Shown here piece by piece: positions 24,101-35,693 of a stretch of DNA of 64,000 nt. The position numbers and the translations under genes are program-made. The stretch comes from Epiperipatus broadwayi (Eukaryota > Onychophora > Udeonychophora > Euonychophora > Peripatidae). The first letter of the stretch is position 1. Each line of letters starts with the position of its first letter. The notes beneath the pieces were generated by a model. The model saw nothing but the letters and a program-made list of their open reading frames with translations, did not search any database and was not told the origin of the DNA. The DNA lies in contig JAQFVV010000073.1 in assembly GCA_028023455.1 (NCBI GenBank), forward strand, positions 915,001-979,000. Direction: 5' to 3'.

Positions 24101-24439
24101 ATGGACAGGGAAAGAAAATATGCTAAAATCAAAATAGTGATGGATATAGGAACCAAATTCGAAAATGATCACTTAAAAGATATGATTATTAATAAGACAG
24201 TTAGAATAGTGAATTTCTTACCAAAGAAGTATAATATGTCTAAATCCACTAAAACACAGGTGATAGTGACGCTAATTACATATTGTAATATTAATTGGTT
24301 GAGCACTTTTGAGAAATTTTATCTTCTCATAATCATAGCAAGTGTTTTGTGTGAGCATGATAGAAAATTTATGCGACAATTATTTAAATATATGCAAAGT
24401 GGATTAGAGAGTTCACTTTTTGGTGAAAGAGAAGCATAA
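24101..24439 (+). CDS. Unidentified open relic upstream of the Penelope-like RT
   Basis: A 112-codon open frame whose composition (charged residues, one Cys-His pair, balanced hydrophobics) looks more protein-like than the surrounding chance frames. Segments such as KTVRIVNFLPKKYNMSKS and KFMRQLFKYMQSGLESSLFG look like real secondary structure. It precedes the reverse transcriptase remnant by a few hundred bases on the same strand, so it may be the N-terminal part of that element. It does not match what I know of Penelope N-termini. It could also be an unrelated gene fragment. Function unknown. Confidence 0.35.
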   Translation: MDRERKYAKIKIVMDIGTKFENDHLKDMIINKTVRIVNFLPKKYNMSKSTKTQVIVTLITYCNINWLSTFEKFYLLIIIASVLCEHDRKFMRQLFKYMQSGLESSLFGEREA

Positions 24440-24499
24440 AGATAAATGGACTGCTAACATAAAGGATACTAAATATATATATATAGAAAATCACTAGTT

Positions 24500-25885
24500 A
24501 ATTTGCATAAAGAAAGATAAAGAAAACTATATAGTATTAATGAAAAAAGGTGAATACGGAACAAAACTTCATTTACAAATTAAAAATCTTAAATTTACAG
24601 AAATAGCAGCACATAATCTTAAAAACATTTAAAATAAATTTAACTCAAACACTTGAGAATGATGTTTAGAAAAGTGGAATATTTCAAAATGTATCTCTCC
24701 AGTGCAAACACCCCAAGAATTTTTGTGAGCATAAAGCTGCATAAGAAAACGTTTTTGCTGGGAATGATTATTGATTTTGGCAGTTTATACTTTTATAAAA
24801 TGACCCAAACTATTGCTGTATAGATGACTGATGTTTTGTGATTTATCAAATACTCAATTAAATCATTGTACAAATTCATTAATGAAATTAGTAGCACAAA
24901 AATAGATGCTAATAATAAAATTGCATCTCTCAATGTAACAGAGTTACATGGTTCAGTGTCCAGAAAGAAATCAATCAAGGTGATTAATGAATTGCTAACT
25001 AATAGTAACTATGATCATTGCAAAAGGAAATTCATAACAGAGGTTTTAAAATGGATTGACAAGGACCTCACAATGGCATCAAATGGAAAATATTATAAAA
25101 TAAATAATGGCTGGCTAATGGGGAACTCCTTCAATCATATCATCCGTAGTTTATTCCTAGAAAAAAATCAAAAAATGTATTATACCTAATTACAAATATT
25201 TAAACTCAGGTTTAATATATGTGAGGTACACAGTTGACACATTTATATGTGCTTCATACACACAGATTAATGAAATACAAGAGGAATTGGAATGAGCATT
25301 GACACTGTTATGGACATTAAAGAAAGAAGACATGACAATAAAGGAATAAAGTTTTTGGATTTATATATTCAAAGACCAAGCCACCCACTAGGCTACAGAA
25401 TGATGATTCAGCCCCTAAATATAAAATGAGTGAACCACCCTAAATCAATAATCCCAATATCACATAAATATGTGGTATTGAAGGATTTTTTACACAGAAA
25501 TCATACACTATGTAATTTTGAATATGATAAAATAAACAACATTGGACAGTACACAAATGACCTTTGAAATATGGGATACAATCACAATAAAATCATAAAC
25601 ACCATAAATAGATTTCATAAAAAAATAAGAAATCATTATCATCACCCTAATCAAAATGTTTAACTGAAAACTGAATAAGGCTGCCTTATATTCCAAAAAT
25701 TGTATGTAAATTAAAAAAATATATGTAAAAATAAATTTAAGTTTTTGAATTGATCCGATCACTTAACCAATTAATCAATTACTCTAAAGACACAAAGAGA
25801 GAGTATAAAAAGTGGAAAATTAAAGAAGCATGTAAAATAGCTAGTGACCATTTTTCTATTAACAAAAAGAGTGTAACCATTTCAA
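24500..25885 (+). pseudogene. Penelope-like retroelement reverse transcriptase relic
   Basis: Ordered motifs of Penelope-like reverse transcriptase appear on the plus strand. Near 24545-24700 is a lysine-rich lead (NYIVLMKKGEYG, then YLSSANTPRIF). At 24707 is TPRIFVSIKLHKK, the family's hallmark 'TPR.Y.L.K.HK'. At 24920 is IASLNVTELHGSV, where 'SLDV.SLFTNVP' is expected with the first catalytic Asp changed to Asn. Near 25090 is GKYYKINNGWLMGNSF ('G.Y....G..MGS'). At 25218, YVRYTVDTFICA stands for '.RYVDDTF', so the YxDD box is damaged. Near 25350 is IKFLDLYIQRPS ('I.FLD..I'). Next come ISHKYVVLKDFLHRNHTLCN (thumb/linker) and, near 25800-25880, EYKKWKIKEACKIASDHFSI, like the tail after the GIY-YIG endonuclease. 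The endonuclease core itself is not recognisable. Several stops (24788, 24815, 25187) and frameshifts make it non-functional. Confidence 0.75.
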
Positions 25886-25889
25886 AGAA

Positions 25890-27895
25890 ATGAGTTATTT
25901 GAATATTCAAATTTAAATTTTAAATTAAAATTGAATACGTGAACAGTTAATTAAACATTGATATAAAGAACAAATTTAATCACATCATTATATGCCATGA
26001 ATGTGATATAATAAAAATATATTAAAAGCATCCTAGGAAGTAATAAAGATAAACATTATTTTTAAAAAAACTACCTTTTCTGTGTATATTTTCATTTTAT
26101 GAGATACGTAGACTTAAAGAAGAAAAAAAAATAGTAATAATTGAATTACAGTGAACACAATAATAGCAACATTATGCTGTGAAACTGTGATATATATTTT
26201 TTAAGTGAATGAAGAAAATAAATGATAACAATGGAAAAATGCTTAGTATTAAGAAATCATTAAAAATTATAGATAAAAACATTTTCGTGATTATTATTTA
26301 GTGTTTAAATACATCTGATTTATAACTTAACAGTTATGTTTAAATTCAACTCAGTTGATATGATAAAGACATTGCTGAATTTTTATATTCTTATAATAAT
26401 CTTGATTTTTTTTTTTATTTTATAAATAAAAAACCATGTTAAAAGATCTTTGAAATAACAGTTGCAGAGTTTATACATCTTAAAAAAAATTTAAGATACT
26501 ACTTAATAAAAATAATTTTTGACTGAGATTAGTGTTTTTGAAAACTTTATCTCTCATTTCAATGCACAATTTTTCACTACTTCATTGATCACATGGTCTT
26601 TGTAATCTGCATATATGTGATATGAATGAAATGTACCCTATAATTAAAAGCTTTCACTTATATTAATCATTTTCTCTATTTTTTTTTTTTTAAAGTAAAT
26701 GCTATATTGTAAAGAACACAGAACTACTACAGAAATAGAATATAATAGATCATACTAATAAAGGTAATTAAAGCATATAAGTACATGTAGAGAAACAGAG
26801 GGATTTTTTTACTAAAAGAAAAAAACTATTCCTATAGTAAAATATTAATTCAGAATTGTGATTTGTCAAAGATAGGTGCAATAAAATGATAATTCCAAGA
26901 ACGATGAGTCCAGAAAAAAATATTATTTATATAATGCTGATTTTAAAATCAAAAAAGTAGATAAAATATATGGGAAAACAGTTAAACAAGTCATTTTTAT
27001 TTTGTTAAAGCTCTTAAATGTTATATATAGTTGAGTTTTACACATTAGAATTCTTTTAGTACTGGTTTTCTTAATATTTATTTTTGGGTTTTATGAGTAA
27101 TCAGTAAGCAATATATTCTCATAACTATCATACATTATGGGGATACATTCTACATAGGTCAATTATTTTTCAAAATCTTTATATAGTAGAAAATAATATT
27201 TACTTTTTTATTTTTTATCCTAAAGGGATTAAACTGGATGTTCTTTCTTCACATTTATTGCAGGTTTACATGACAAAGAAAAACAGCAACCCATTAAGAG
27301 AATGCTTTATCTGATCATGTTGATACATTTTGCACTTCGTTAGACATATAATAATTGTAGAGATGCAACCACATTATAAATATTATTTATATTATGCTGT
27401 AGCAATTTATTGCATTGGTAACTGACTTTAAATTAGCAAATACAGGTGAATTATTTCTCTTTTCTACTGATGTCTACCTATAGCTATTTGATCAGCATTT
27501 TAAATTAATTAGATAATCTAAATGTTTGAAAGTTTAAATTTAAAAAAAATGAATATTTACTACAATCAACATTTCTATTTATATTAACTCGTGTAATGAA
27601 TACTGCTTGGTAAGTGCGTTATCTAAATTCTTCTATTAAGCATTTTAATCGAATACTTGTTTTTTTTTTTCGAATTTATTATTAGTACTCATGTTAATTA
27701 CATTGCTTTTAATTGACTTACAAATCCAAATATTTTAACATTTCTAGTAAATTAAATTGGGGAAATTAAATTTAATTTACAAATAATTTTAATTTATATT
27801 CAGTCTAAACAAATTCTTTCTGATTACAAATGTAGTTAAGAAGTTGCATTTATTTTGTCTTTTTATATTTTAGATATCCTAAAAACTAAGATTTG
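25890..27895. other. AT-rich spacer, nothing recognisable
   Basis: Long poly-A/T runs and short chance frames only. No repeats shared with other parts of the window were noticed. Confidence 0.5.
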
Positions 27896-27897
27896 TC

Positions 27898-27992
27898 ATG
27901 TGTTGATGGCCGAGAGGTCAGCACAGCTGCCTTACAAGCAGTTGACCAGGGTTAGCCGGTTTGCTTCCCGGCCGATGCTATGACACATGAAA
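27898..27992 (+). repeat. tRNA-derived repeat (SINE or tRNA pseudogene), copy A
   Basis: An unusually GC-rich island. After GTTGATGGCC and a D-arm-like GAGAGGTCAGC comes a good anticodon arm: GCTGC, loop CTTACAA, GCAGT (anticodon TAC, valine-type by position). A T-arm-like CCGGTTTGCTTCCCGG then follows. The T arm contains an insertion relative to copy B at 52882-52957. The ends CATGTGT and ACACATG are complementary, and an A-rich tail follows (AAAAAAAAATGC, then a second A run), as expected for a retroposed tRNA-like SINE. A working tRNA gene is unlikely. Confidence 0.7.
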
Positions 27993-27999
27993 AAAAAAT

Positions 28000-28390
28000 G
28001 CAAAAAAAAAAACAACAACTAAGATTTGAATTAGTATGAATAGAAAAATTTCTCTCTCAATTTCTTTCTTTTGATTTTAATAAAAAAAAAATAGTCTTAA
28101 GGATAATATTATTCAATTATTTTAGCTTTACATAATTTTAAATCTATCCAAAACAATTATAGAAAGATGGAGGTAAAAAGAATCTAGTCAATATGATACA
28201 CATATTTATTTTAACCATTTATGATTTTAATAATATTTGAGTTTGACAGTAAAATTTTTTAATTTTTTTACATCATATTTTATCATAACATTAAATACAT
28301 ATCTGACATATTAAAGCTCATATTAATACTAATATGACTAATAGTATGTGACTTAAATGTTATAGAAACATTTTTGGTACTTATGTATTA
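28000..28390. other. AT-rich spacer
   Basis: Nothing recognisable. Confidence 0.5.
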
Positions 28391-28399
28391 GTCCTGTGA

Positions 28400-29450
28400 C
28401 ATTCGGTTTTTTTCTACTGATTTTAATTCATTGTTGATGAAGTGCCCAAAATGACGTGTTTGTCGATCTTAATTATTCATGGCTGATACTTCAACTTTTT
28501 CCGCCAATCTTAATTCGTCATTGATGATGCTGATCTTAATTATAAAATGGCATGCACACCGATCTGAAATGATGTGTACGCAGATCTTAATTATTACAAA
28601 CTGAAAAACCGATCTGAATTATTCATCAATATATTAAAAATACAGCACAAATATATTACAAACTGAAAAGCTGAATGGCATGCATGCCTATTAATTCAAT
28701 AATTTATAAATGCATAAATATCTTAAATAAGTGAAAAGCACAAATATATTACTAATTGAAAAGCAAAAATGACATCTGAAATATGTGAAAATCTATTAAA
28801 TTTCAGCAACTTTTGTGTTTTTGCTTTTGGATTTAACAGATAATACATAATTTATAAAAACTGAAAATCAAAAATGATGTGTATGCCAATCTGAAATAAG
28901 TGACACGCACAAACATATTCCAAACTGGAAAGCCGATCTGAATTATTCGTCAATATATTACAAATATAGCACAAATATATTATAAACTGAAAAGCCAAAA
29001 TGAAATGATGATGTGACCAAAATGGTGGGCACGCCTATTACTTTCAATAATTCATAAATGCACAAATACCTGAAATAAGTAAAAAGCACAAATATATTAC
29101 AAACTGAAAAGCTAAACTGATATATCCACGTATCTGAAATATGTGAAAATTTATTAATTTCAACAACTTAAGTGCTTTTGCTTTCGAATGTAGAAATATG
29201 CATTTAACAGATAATACCTTATTAATGGGCTGATCATGTAACCAAAATTTGATTTTAAAAAAGGTGACAAATGTGACATGTAAATGACGAGAGATTTGAC
29301 CAAAATAATGTGCGATCTTTTTTTGTAAGAGTCAGTTATTGTCAAGATTTCATCGAGACAACAGCTTTATTTTCAGTGCTTATTTTCAGTATTTCATTTT
29401 CAGTGCTTACTTTCAGTGTTTCATTTTCAATGTTTTTTTTATATCGTAGT
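28400..29450. repeat. Irregular short-repeat region
   Basis: The phrase CACAAATATATTACAAACTG or a close variant, followed by AAAAGC, recurs near 28646, 28739, 28907, 28969 and 29087. GCCGATCTGAATTATTCATC-type phrases recur near 28610 and 28930, and GATCTTAATTAT near 28466-28590. From 29370 to 29435 a ~20-bp TTCAGTGCTTA/TTTCAGT phrase repeats about four times. The region leads straight into the Merlin relic and may be its non-coding 5' part. Confidence 0.6.
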
Positions 29451-29464
29451 TGATCAAATTGAAT

Positions 29465-29536
29465 GTGAGTAAATAACTGTATTTTCCATTTTCATTTCTA
29501 TTGCTTAATTCATGTAATTTAAAACTTTTTTTACAG
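29465..29536 (+). other. Candidate 72-bp intron upstream of the Merlin reading frame
   Basis: GTGAGTAA at 29465 is a good 5' splice site. A T-rich tract ending TTTTTTTACAG at 29536 is a good 3' site, and the transposase-like frame begins just after it. The splice signals are seen; their use is inferred. Confidence 0.4.
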
Positions 29537-29963
29537 TTCAAAATGATGACTGTTTGGAATTTACCATTAAATGAAAGAGACACAGTGTCCTACTTCTAAG
29601 CCAAAGAAATTCTGCCATCTCAAAAATTCTGTCCCAATATGCATCCTATGATGATGTACATCCACACCTTGTATAGGTAATGGCATTGTAATGTTTGAGG
29701 ATGCAATAGTAAAATTGGTATTCATACAGGAACATGGTTAGAGAATTCCAGAATCCCATTCTAACTGCCTTTCGATTTATCTACAATTGGGCAAGGAAGT
29801 TAACATCAATAGAATGGGAAAAAATTGAACTTGGATTATCAGATAAAATGGTTATAGATTGGAACAATTATATGTGTGAAGTTTGTACATTTGCTATGCT
29901 TGCATGTGAAAGTGCGATGAATTAAGATCAGCGGAAAAAGCCAAAGAGTCACAGGACTAGTAC
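29537..29963 (+). pseudogene. Merlin/IS1016-type transposase N-terminal relic
   Basis: Two frames joined by a frameshift near 29750 give the start of an ISXO2-like (IS1016/Merlin) transposase. First come the lead MTVWNLPLNERDTVSYF and, near 29670-29745, a damaged zinc-ribbon half reading WHCNV, GCNSKIGIHTGTWLENS, matching the family's 'WRC....C....S.R.GTWF..S'. Then in the frame at 29734-29925 come LTAFRFIYNWARKLTSIEWE, KIELGLSDKMVIDWNNYMCE and VCTFAML, matching '..L.FIY.W.......E.....KTV.DW.N..REVC'. The catalytic DDE/DDN part is absent. The sequence instead runs into CTAGTACGTAAGTA, a strong 5' splice-site match at 29964. Stops at about 29597, 29677 and 29695 confirm decay. Assignment is from motif order and is fairly secure. 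Confidence 0.75.
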
Positions 29964-30202
29964 GTAAGTACCACATTTTTGTGTACCTATATATCATAAA
30001 TTTCTTACCCTATTAGTTTTATGTACATTTTATTGGTTATTTTTTAAGTTATAGGCATACAAAACATAAAGTTTAAAATATAATATATAAATCAAAATAG
30101 ATGAAAATAAATTAATACTAAAGTTTATCAGAAATCCAGAGTTCAAGTTCTCAGTCCAAAGATTAAATGCTTTAACGTAATTGCACACCTTTTATATTGC
30201 AG
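29964..30202 (+). other. Candidate second intron after the Merlin relic
   Basis: GTAAGT at 29964 and TTTTATATTGCAG ending at 30202 could bound a 239-bp intron. The following sequence is open for only a few codons and does not continue the transposase. Confidence 0.25.
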
Positions 30203-30595
30203 ATGGCAATTTCTCAGATGAAATAAAAAAGAAATTCATTCCCTAAAGATCAACTTGTTGATGTTCAGACTCATATGCATTAATATATGTAGAATGTGTA
30301 AGCCTTTGACAAGATCTTCAGCTTTTTTAAATGTCTTTTGAATTTTATTTTATGGCTGGTTAAACAGGTTTAGCATAAAATTGATGAATTATAAAGTATT
30401 TATATTATAATTGATTATATTCTTTCTTTTTAACCTTTGTACTAAACTTTGATATATTATATATAATTACAAAAAAATCAAGTCATATACTACGTGACTT
30501 ACTTCAATAAGTTTGTAAAGCCACAGCTACAAATTGATCTGGGGATAAGAATGTTCTGAAAAGATTGTTAAGAACTATTGACATGCTCATTATAA
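30203..30595. other. AT-rich spacer
   Basis: Nothing recognisable before the AT-rich target of the LTR element. Confidence 0.45.
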
Positions 30596-30669
30596 TATAT
30601 ATATATAGTACTGTATTTTGATATATATATATATATTGATTTGTATATTATATATATATATATATATAG
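30596..30669. repeat. Broken (AT)n tract: left flank of the LTR retrotransposon
   Basis: Three AT runs interrupted by GTACTGTATTTTG and TGATTTGT. It abuts the left LTR, and a similar AT tract abuts the right LTR at 42347, so the element inserted into a microsatellite. Confidence 0.85.
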
Positions 30670-33386
30670 TGATAGATGCCTCCAACAACTCTCCCATAAC
30701 CAGTACACACACCATAAGGCCCGTGATATTAATATTACTTATTAAGTGATAGAATTAGATAGTATTAGGGCACATAAACTAACAAACCAATTATCACAAC
30801 CTAAGATTTAAAGCCAAATATAAATAAACATTAAAACAAAAGTTAAACCTAGCTGATCAAATGGATATCATGACAGACAATAGATCAGATAGATGAATTT
30901 AATCAAGAAAAACTAATGCATATAATATTAAAGTAAATAAAAACTCAATGTTTATTTTCTTATCCTTTGTTACAAATTTGTTTTAACAACTTGTTTATGT
31001 TGATACTTAGCCAAAGATAAGACCAACAATAAAGTAATAAGATTAGCATGAACTGGATATGAGATATATTCAACAAACTTTTTGTTCAAGAAGAAAAAAA
31101 TCTTTTACCTGAGTGAAAAAAATTACTATTCCCTGTATAAAGGAGTTAAAAGAAAAATTTGAAGGTTTGTATCAACCAATTTGAATGTGTAATATTGTTA
31201 ACGAAACTTTTCAAAAGGATTTTAAAAAATAAGTAGAAACATTTAGTTCCAAAACATCTAAGCAAAAAGTTCAGAAATTAATAATTTAAGAACAAAATAA
31301 AGTGTTGGAATCTTTTTAAAAAATCATCCTTACTATAAATTTCTGGATTTAAATCTGAAACATGCAGTAGTAGAAGAAATATTGATGCTTTTCCAACTAA
31401 TTTCAACTACAAACATTTATATAAATAATGAGAAAAGTAATCATGCATTGTTGAAATCAAGGGGGACATTGTGGAAGAAAAGTCATCATCCAGAAAGTAC
31501 CAAGAACCAATATGGCATTGTTCTATCTTTTCATACCTGGATTGATAAATATCAAAATGATCGATCACAAATTCTTTCTTGTTACCCCTCATTCCAAAAC
31601 CCCAGTTTGAAGACTAATAAAGTCCACAAATCTACCAGATGTTCAAATTCTTAATTGTGTATAAATAAACTACCATGGATTATAAGAATATGCCATCAGA
31701 ACATTATCCACACAAACTGTAAAATCCATTTATAAAATTGACATCATCAATAATTAATTGTTTATATGTTATATACAATAATTTATTTTTTTTATTTTAA
31801 TATAGGGCTGCGTAACATTAATTTAAAATTTATGAAATTAATAATAAAGGTAATGTCCCTCATTACAATGAGTAGACAAAATTTATGAGGTACAATTTTG
31901 ATTATGAAATAATCCGATCATTATAAATGAGACAAGGTAAGATACTATCTATGTTATATATTAATTCCACATTCATATATGTACAACACACATACTGTAC
32001 TGGTCGAAAAATGTCCACCACCTTAAACTGCAAGTTGGATTCAAACTCAGTCTAACCAAACTGAATTCAAACCCAACTCATCACCTCAGATCAATGGACA
32101 ATCTAAATTGATGGCACAGTGCTATGCACCAAAGAACTAGCTCAATGGTTGGTGATGATTAGAGACCCCTGAACTGACACTAATATCGAATAATAAACTA
32201 ACTAAAGATGATTTTAAGTCAAATCATATGTATATGTTCGGGTTTCCAACACAGACAGCGAGCATTAACATTAAAATAATTATTGAATAAAAGAATTAAG
32301 AAACCAAGTGTGTTTATAAAATATTTTAATAATAATAGCAATAGTTTTGTTCAATTTTTAAATGATAACTATATTGATTACCCCTAAACAGAGTTTATAA
32401 TTATAATAAGAATGGCAGTTCCTATTATATGCCAACAAGTATTATGCAATATTATGGAAGTCTATATGTCTATGCCCCCAACAAGAAAATAAAGGCAGAT
32501 AAAGGTATTCAGTGGTGATGGAAATTATTATTCTAATTTTATACGGAAGAATGTGAGATTTATTTTCACATTCGCAAATCCATTCATGAAGAGCAAGATA
32601 CGTATTTAGGGCATAACTTTAACCTTTATTAGAAAACTTATTTAATTTGAGATAACTGAGAATTTGTTCGACTTTAATGAAATCACTTCATCACGAATTA
32701 TGAGCATAAGAGCAGGCTTTACTGAAACAGAGAGGTAACGGTGCTGACAAATTATGAGCTATAAAATGAACATGAAAGATAATAGCTGGTTGGTGATTTA
32801 AGTAGTATAGCGGCTTGTATTTGACAAGTATTACTGCCCTTTAAAGAGATGTGGAACATGGGGAAAGCCATGCTGAGTCATAACTATGAACCTTTGGTGT
32901 TCCAAATATAATATAAGTGGGGGAAGAAGTGCTTTCTTCCTCTATAATTTAAAATAACAGCAATATTACCACCGACAAGTTTACCGAGCAGAAGATTACC
33001 CTATGTCAGCAACGTTCGAAGATGATGACTTGATAGTCACCGTTTGAATAATAAAACCCAATTTATTATAGAATGATCTATGTGATGACATGATCAAATT
33101 AATTAAAGTCAAATGAGCTTTTAACTAAAACTATTTTAAAGCATTTAAAAATTATATTAATTATTCCCCAAACATCATGCCCTCCCTGAATCTTAATAGA
33201 AAGTAACAGAGATTTGAATTAGAATATATTTAGTTGATTCCTTTATCAACCCTTTTGCAAAAATATTTTAAGATCGTAAATATGGATATATAAACATTTA
33301 TAAATTAGATAAAGGAGCCAGGGACATAGGTTAGAAACAGAGCTAATAATTTATTATTAGCTAATTATAAAAATAACAAACATTTA

Positions 33387-33523
33387 ATAATTTCTTTCGA
33401 CTCGATGATTGATAGAACTGAATAAATCTAGTTCTAATGGGTGAGAATTACTATCAGACTTAATATTATGTTATTTGCATAAGGTAAATGGAACAAAGGA
33501 GTTCATTGAGTCGAAAGATTATT
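33387..33523. repeat. Short inverted repeat inside the nested insertion
   Basis: AATAATTTCTTTCGACTCGA then TGA (about 33388-33411) is matched in reverse by TTCATTGAGTCGAAAGATTA then TT (about 33503-33524), giving a ~22-bp stem. Confidence 0.6.
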
Positions 33524-34490
33524 GGCATATAATTAAAAATAAACGACATTAATAAATTACTCAATAAATATATATAATACACTAAATGAACCGCCATCGT
33601 AAAAAAGGAAAATTAAATCTAAGGACTATAGATTGAGAGAATTACTATATAATTTAAAATAGCATAGATAAAAGAATGTTTTGTACAGATTGTTACATTA
33701 ATAAATGAGAAGAGCTTTTAAAGGGAGTGTAAAGTAAAGTTCGGAAACTGGCCAGAAAGTTATGTTTCATTATGGAATTATATTACCATTTCTTCTGGGG
33801 CTGGTTTCTTAGTTTACATGTCCGAGTGGGGGGGGGGAGATGTAGACACACATTTTGTAAATTACTTGAACAGTATTTTGATTGATTTTTTCATGATTCT
33901 TGGCCAGCACGATTGGTCTGGAAAGGATTTAGCAGCTTCATTGAAGATTTTCAGGGGACTTCAGGTACCGTAGTCAGATTCCTGAAGTTTTAGCCCCTCA
34001 CCATGATAAAAACACTACTTAAATTCCTAATTTTAAAATGCACAGAGTTTAATGGTACTTCTCTAAACAAAGATGGCTTTTTCCTTCCCCTAACTTTTCT
34101 GGGCCATTTATACTGTCCTTCTAGATGCCTTCAGGCTAGAAACTTTTTCATTATCAATGTTACAAAATTTACTAATTGATTTTAGATACATTCCTTCGAT
34201 AAGGCTTTCAAACTCATTAACTCTGAATTTTTTTTCTAATTAGAAAATGAATTTATAAATCTAAAAAGCGATTTTAATTAGGAACTGTCCTTACATTTTA
34301 AATAATTATCTTTTTTCTAATTAATAAAACTTTACCCATTGTTTTTGGAGAGGGACAATCTGAAGCTTATTGAAAGAATGTAGCTTTTAATCACTAAAAA
34401 TTTAACAAATTATTTAAAAGTAAAATAAAACATTCCTGATGCAATGAAACTTTAGAACAAATATATACATTTAAATATTTATAATATATA

Positions 34491-35693
34491 CACCTGGGTC
34501 TCTTTTTATGCGAACTTATTTAACACGATTTTGAAGTTACATGATTCATCTTTCACCGGAAGTCGAAGTCGATAATGCACTATTACTTTAAATAATAAAT
34601 TTCGTGCACTTATGTTATATTGAAAGTAATAGCACATTATTGGAATTCGACTTTCATCTTAGTAGTTTCAATATTTTCAGTGTTTTATAATAGTAAGATT
34701 TTATGCAATAATGAAATTAAAATCATGATTTCCACATTTAATGAATACACATATTAAATTTTACAAGATTATACTGTAAATTTGTTAAAACATTGTGCGT
34801 GTTAATTTTGCATTTTAAATCACATTCTGTTTTTGCTTTTTAAAAAAAACATAATCAATTATTAATCATTTAGTGTCCACAAGTTTATTTTTAAAAAGTC
34901 AGTAATAGCAGTGGGTACAATTAAAAATTAAAATCTGATTTTTAATTGTAATTAACAATTTAAAAATTACTTACGGCAGACTTGAAGTTAATGTGATGTA
35001 AAATGAAATTTGATTTTTAAACGGAATTGAAAATTAAAGACAAAAATAAGAATTTAATTTTTAGTTGTTAGTTTTGATTAAATTTTTCTCAGCAGTGGTG
35101 AATAAATGTCTTTTTATTATCATAAGTCTAAGTTCATAAACAATTAATAAAATCATCATCGTCGTCAACAGAAAACCATTAAGAGAACATGAGAGTGAAC
35201 TTGGCGCTAGTTGTATTTCCTTTTGTGAGAATAATTGCTGAACTATTCTTGACATCATTTAAGGAGAAGCCAAATACATCACATCACATCACATGAGAAT
35301 CTGATTTTTTACTAGTTTGCAAACGAACGTCTTTTGGGGCAAATAGCGATAATAATTAAAACGTGTATAAAAAAAATTAAATTACTGTACTGTAAATTAT
35401 GCATAAAAATATATTATTTTGAAAAAAATTAAATATTATACTTAAAAAAAGTTTGTCTTATATCATTTTTTTTCAAATTTGAAATTTTTTATTAGTCATA
35501 TTTTATTTCCTTATTTTTTTTTTTTTGCGTGAATTTTAAAGTAATTTTACGTTGGTGCTTTGCTTTTACATGAATTTTGAAAAATCACAGACCGCATCCC
35601 CCCCTTTTCAATGTAAGTTACATCTATTTTTGCACGATTTCGTTTGCACGTTTTCTGAGGAACCTATCTATCGCGTAAAATGAGACCCAGGTG
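34491..35693. mobile_element. pogo/Tigger-like DNA transposon, non-autonomous, TA target
   Basis: Terminal inverted repeats CACCTGGGTCTC...TTTTATGCG (34491) and its reverse CGCGTAAAATGAGACCCAGG then TG (ending 35693) are flanked by TA on both sides. TA duplication and a terminal pattern of C, purine-rich step, CTC, then TTTTATGCG are typical of the Tc1/mariner superfamily, and the TTTTAT-GCG core resembles Tigger/pogo ends. About 1.2 kb, with no transposase visible. Internal inverted repeats (GTCGAAGTCGATAATGCACT near 34562 against AATAGCACATTATTGGAATT then CGACTT near 34628) and repeated TTTAATT blocks (34920-35060) suggest a MITE. It sits inside the 4 kb insertion, which sits inside the LTR. 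Confidence 0.85.

Noticed and set aside
28400-29130. CRISPR-like array
   Set aside because: Recurring ~25-bp phrases have irregular spacing and drifting sequence, and the window is eukaryotic.
31382-31654. 90-codon frame inside the left LTR
   Set aside because: The matching segment of the right LTR (about 40921-41190) has frame-breaking differences, so there is no sign it was ever coding.
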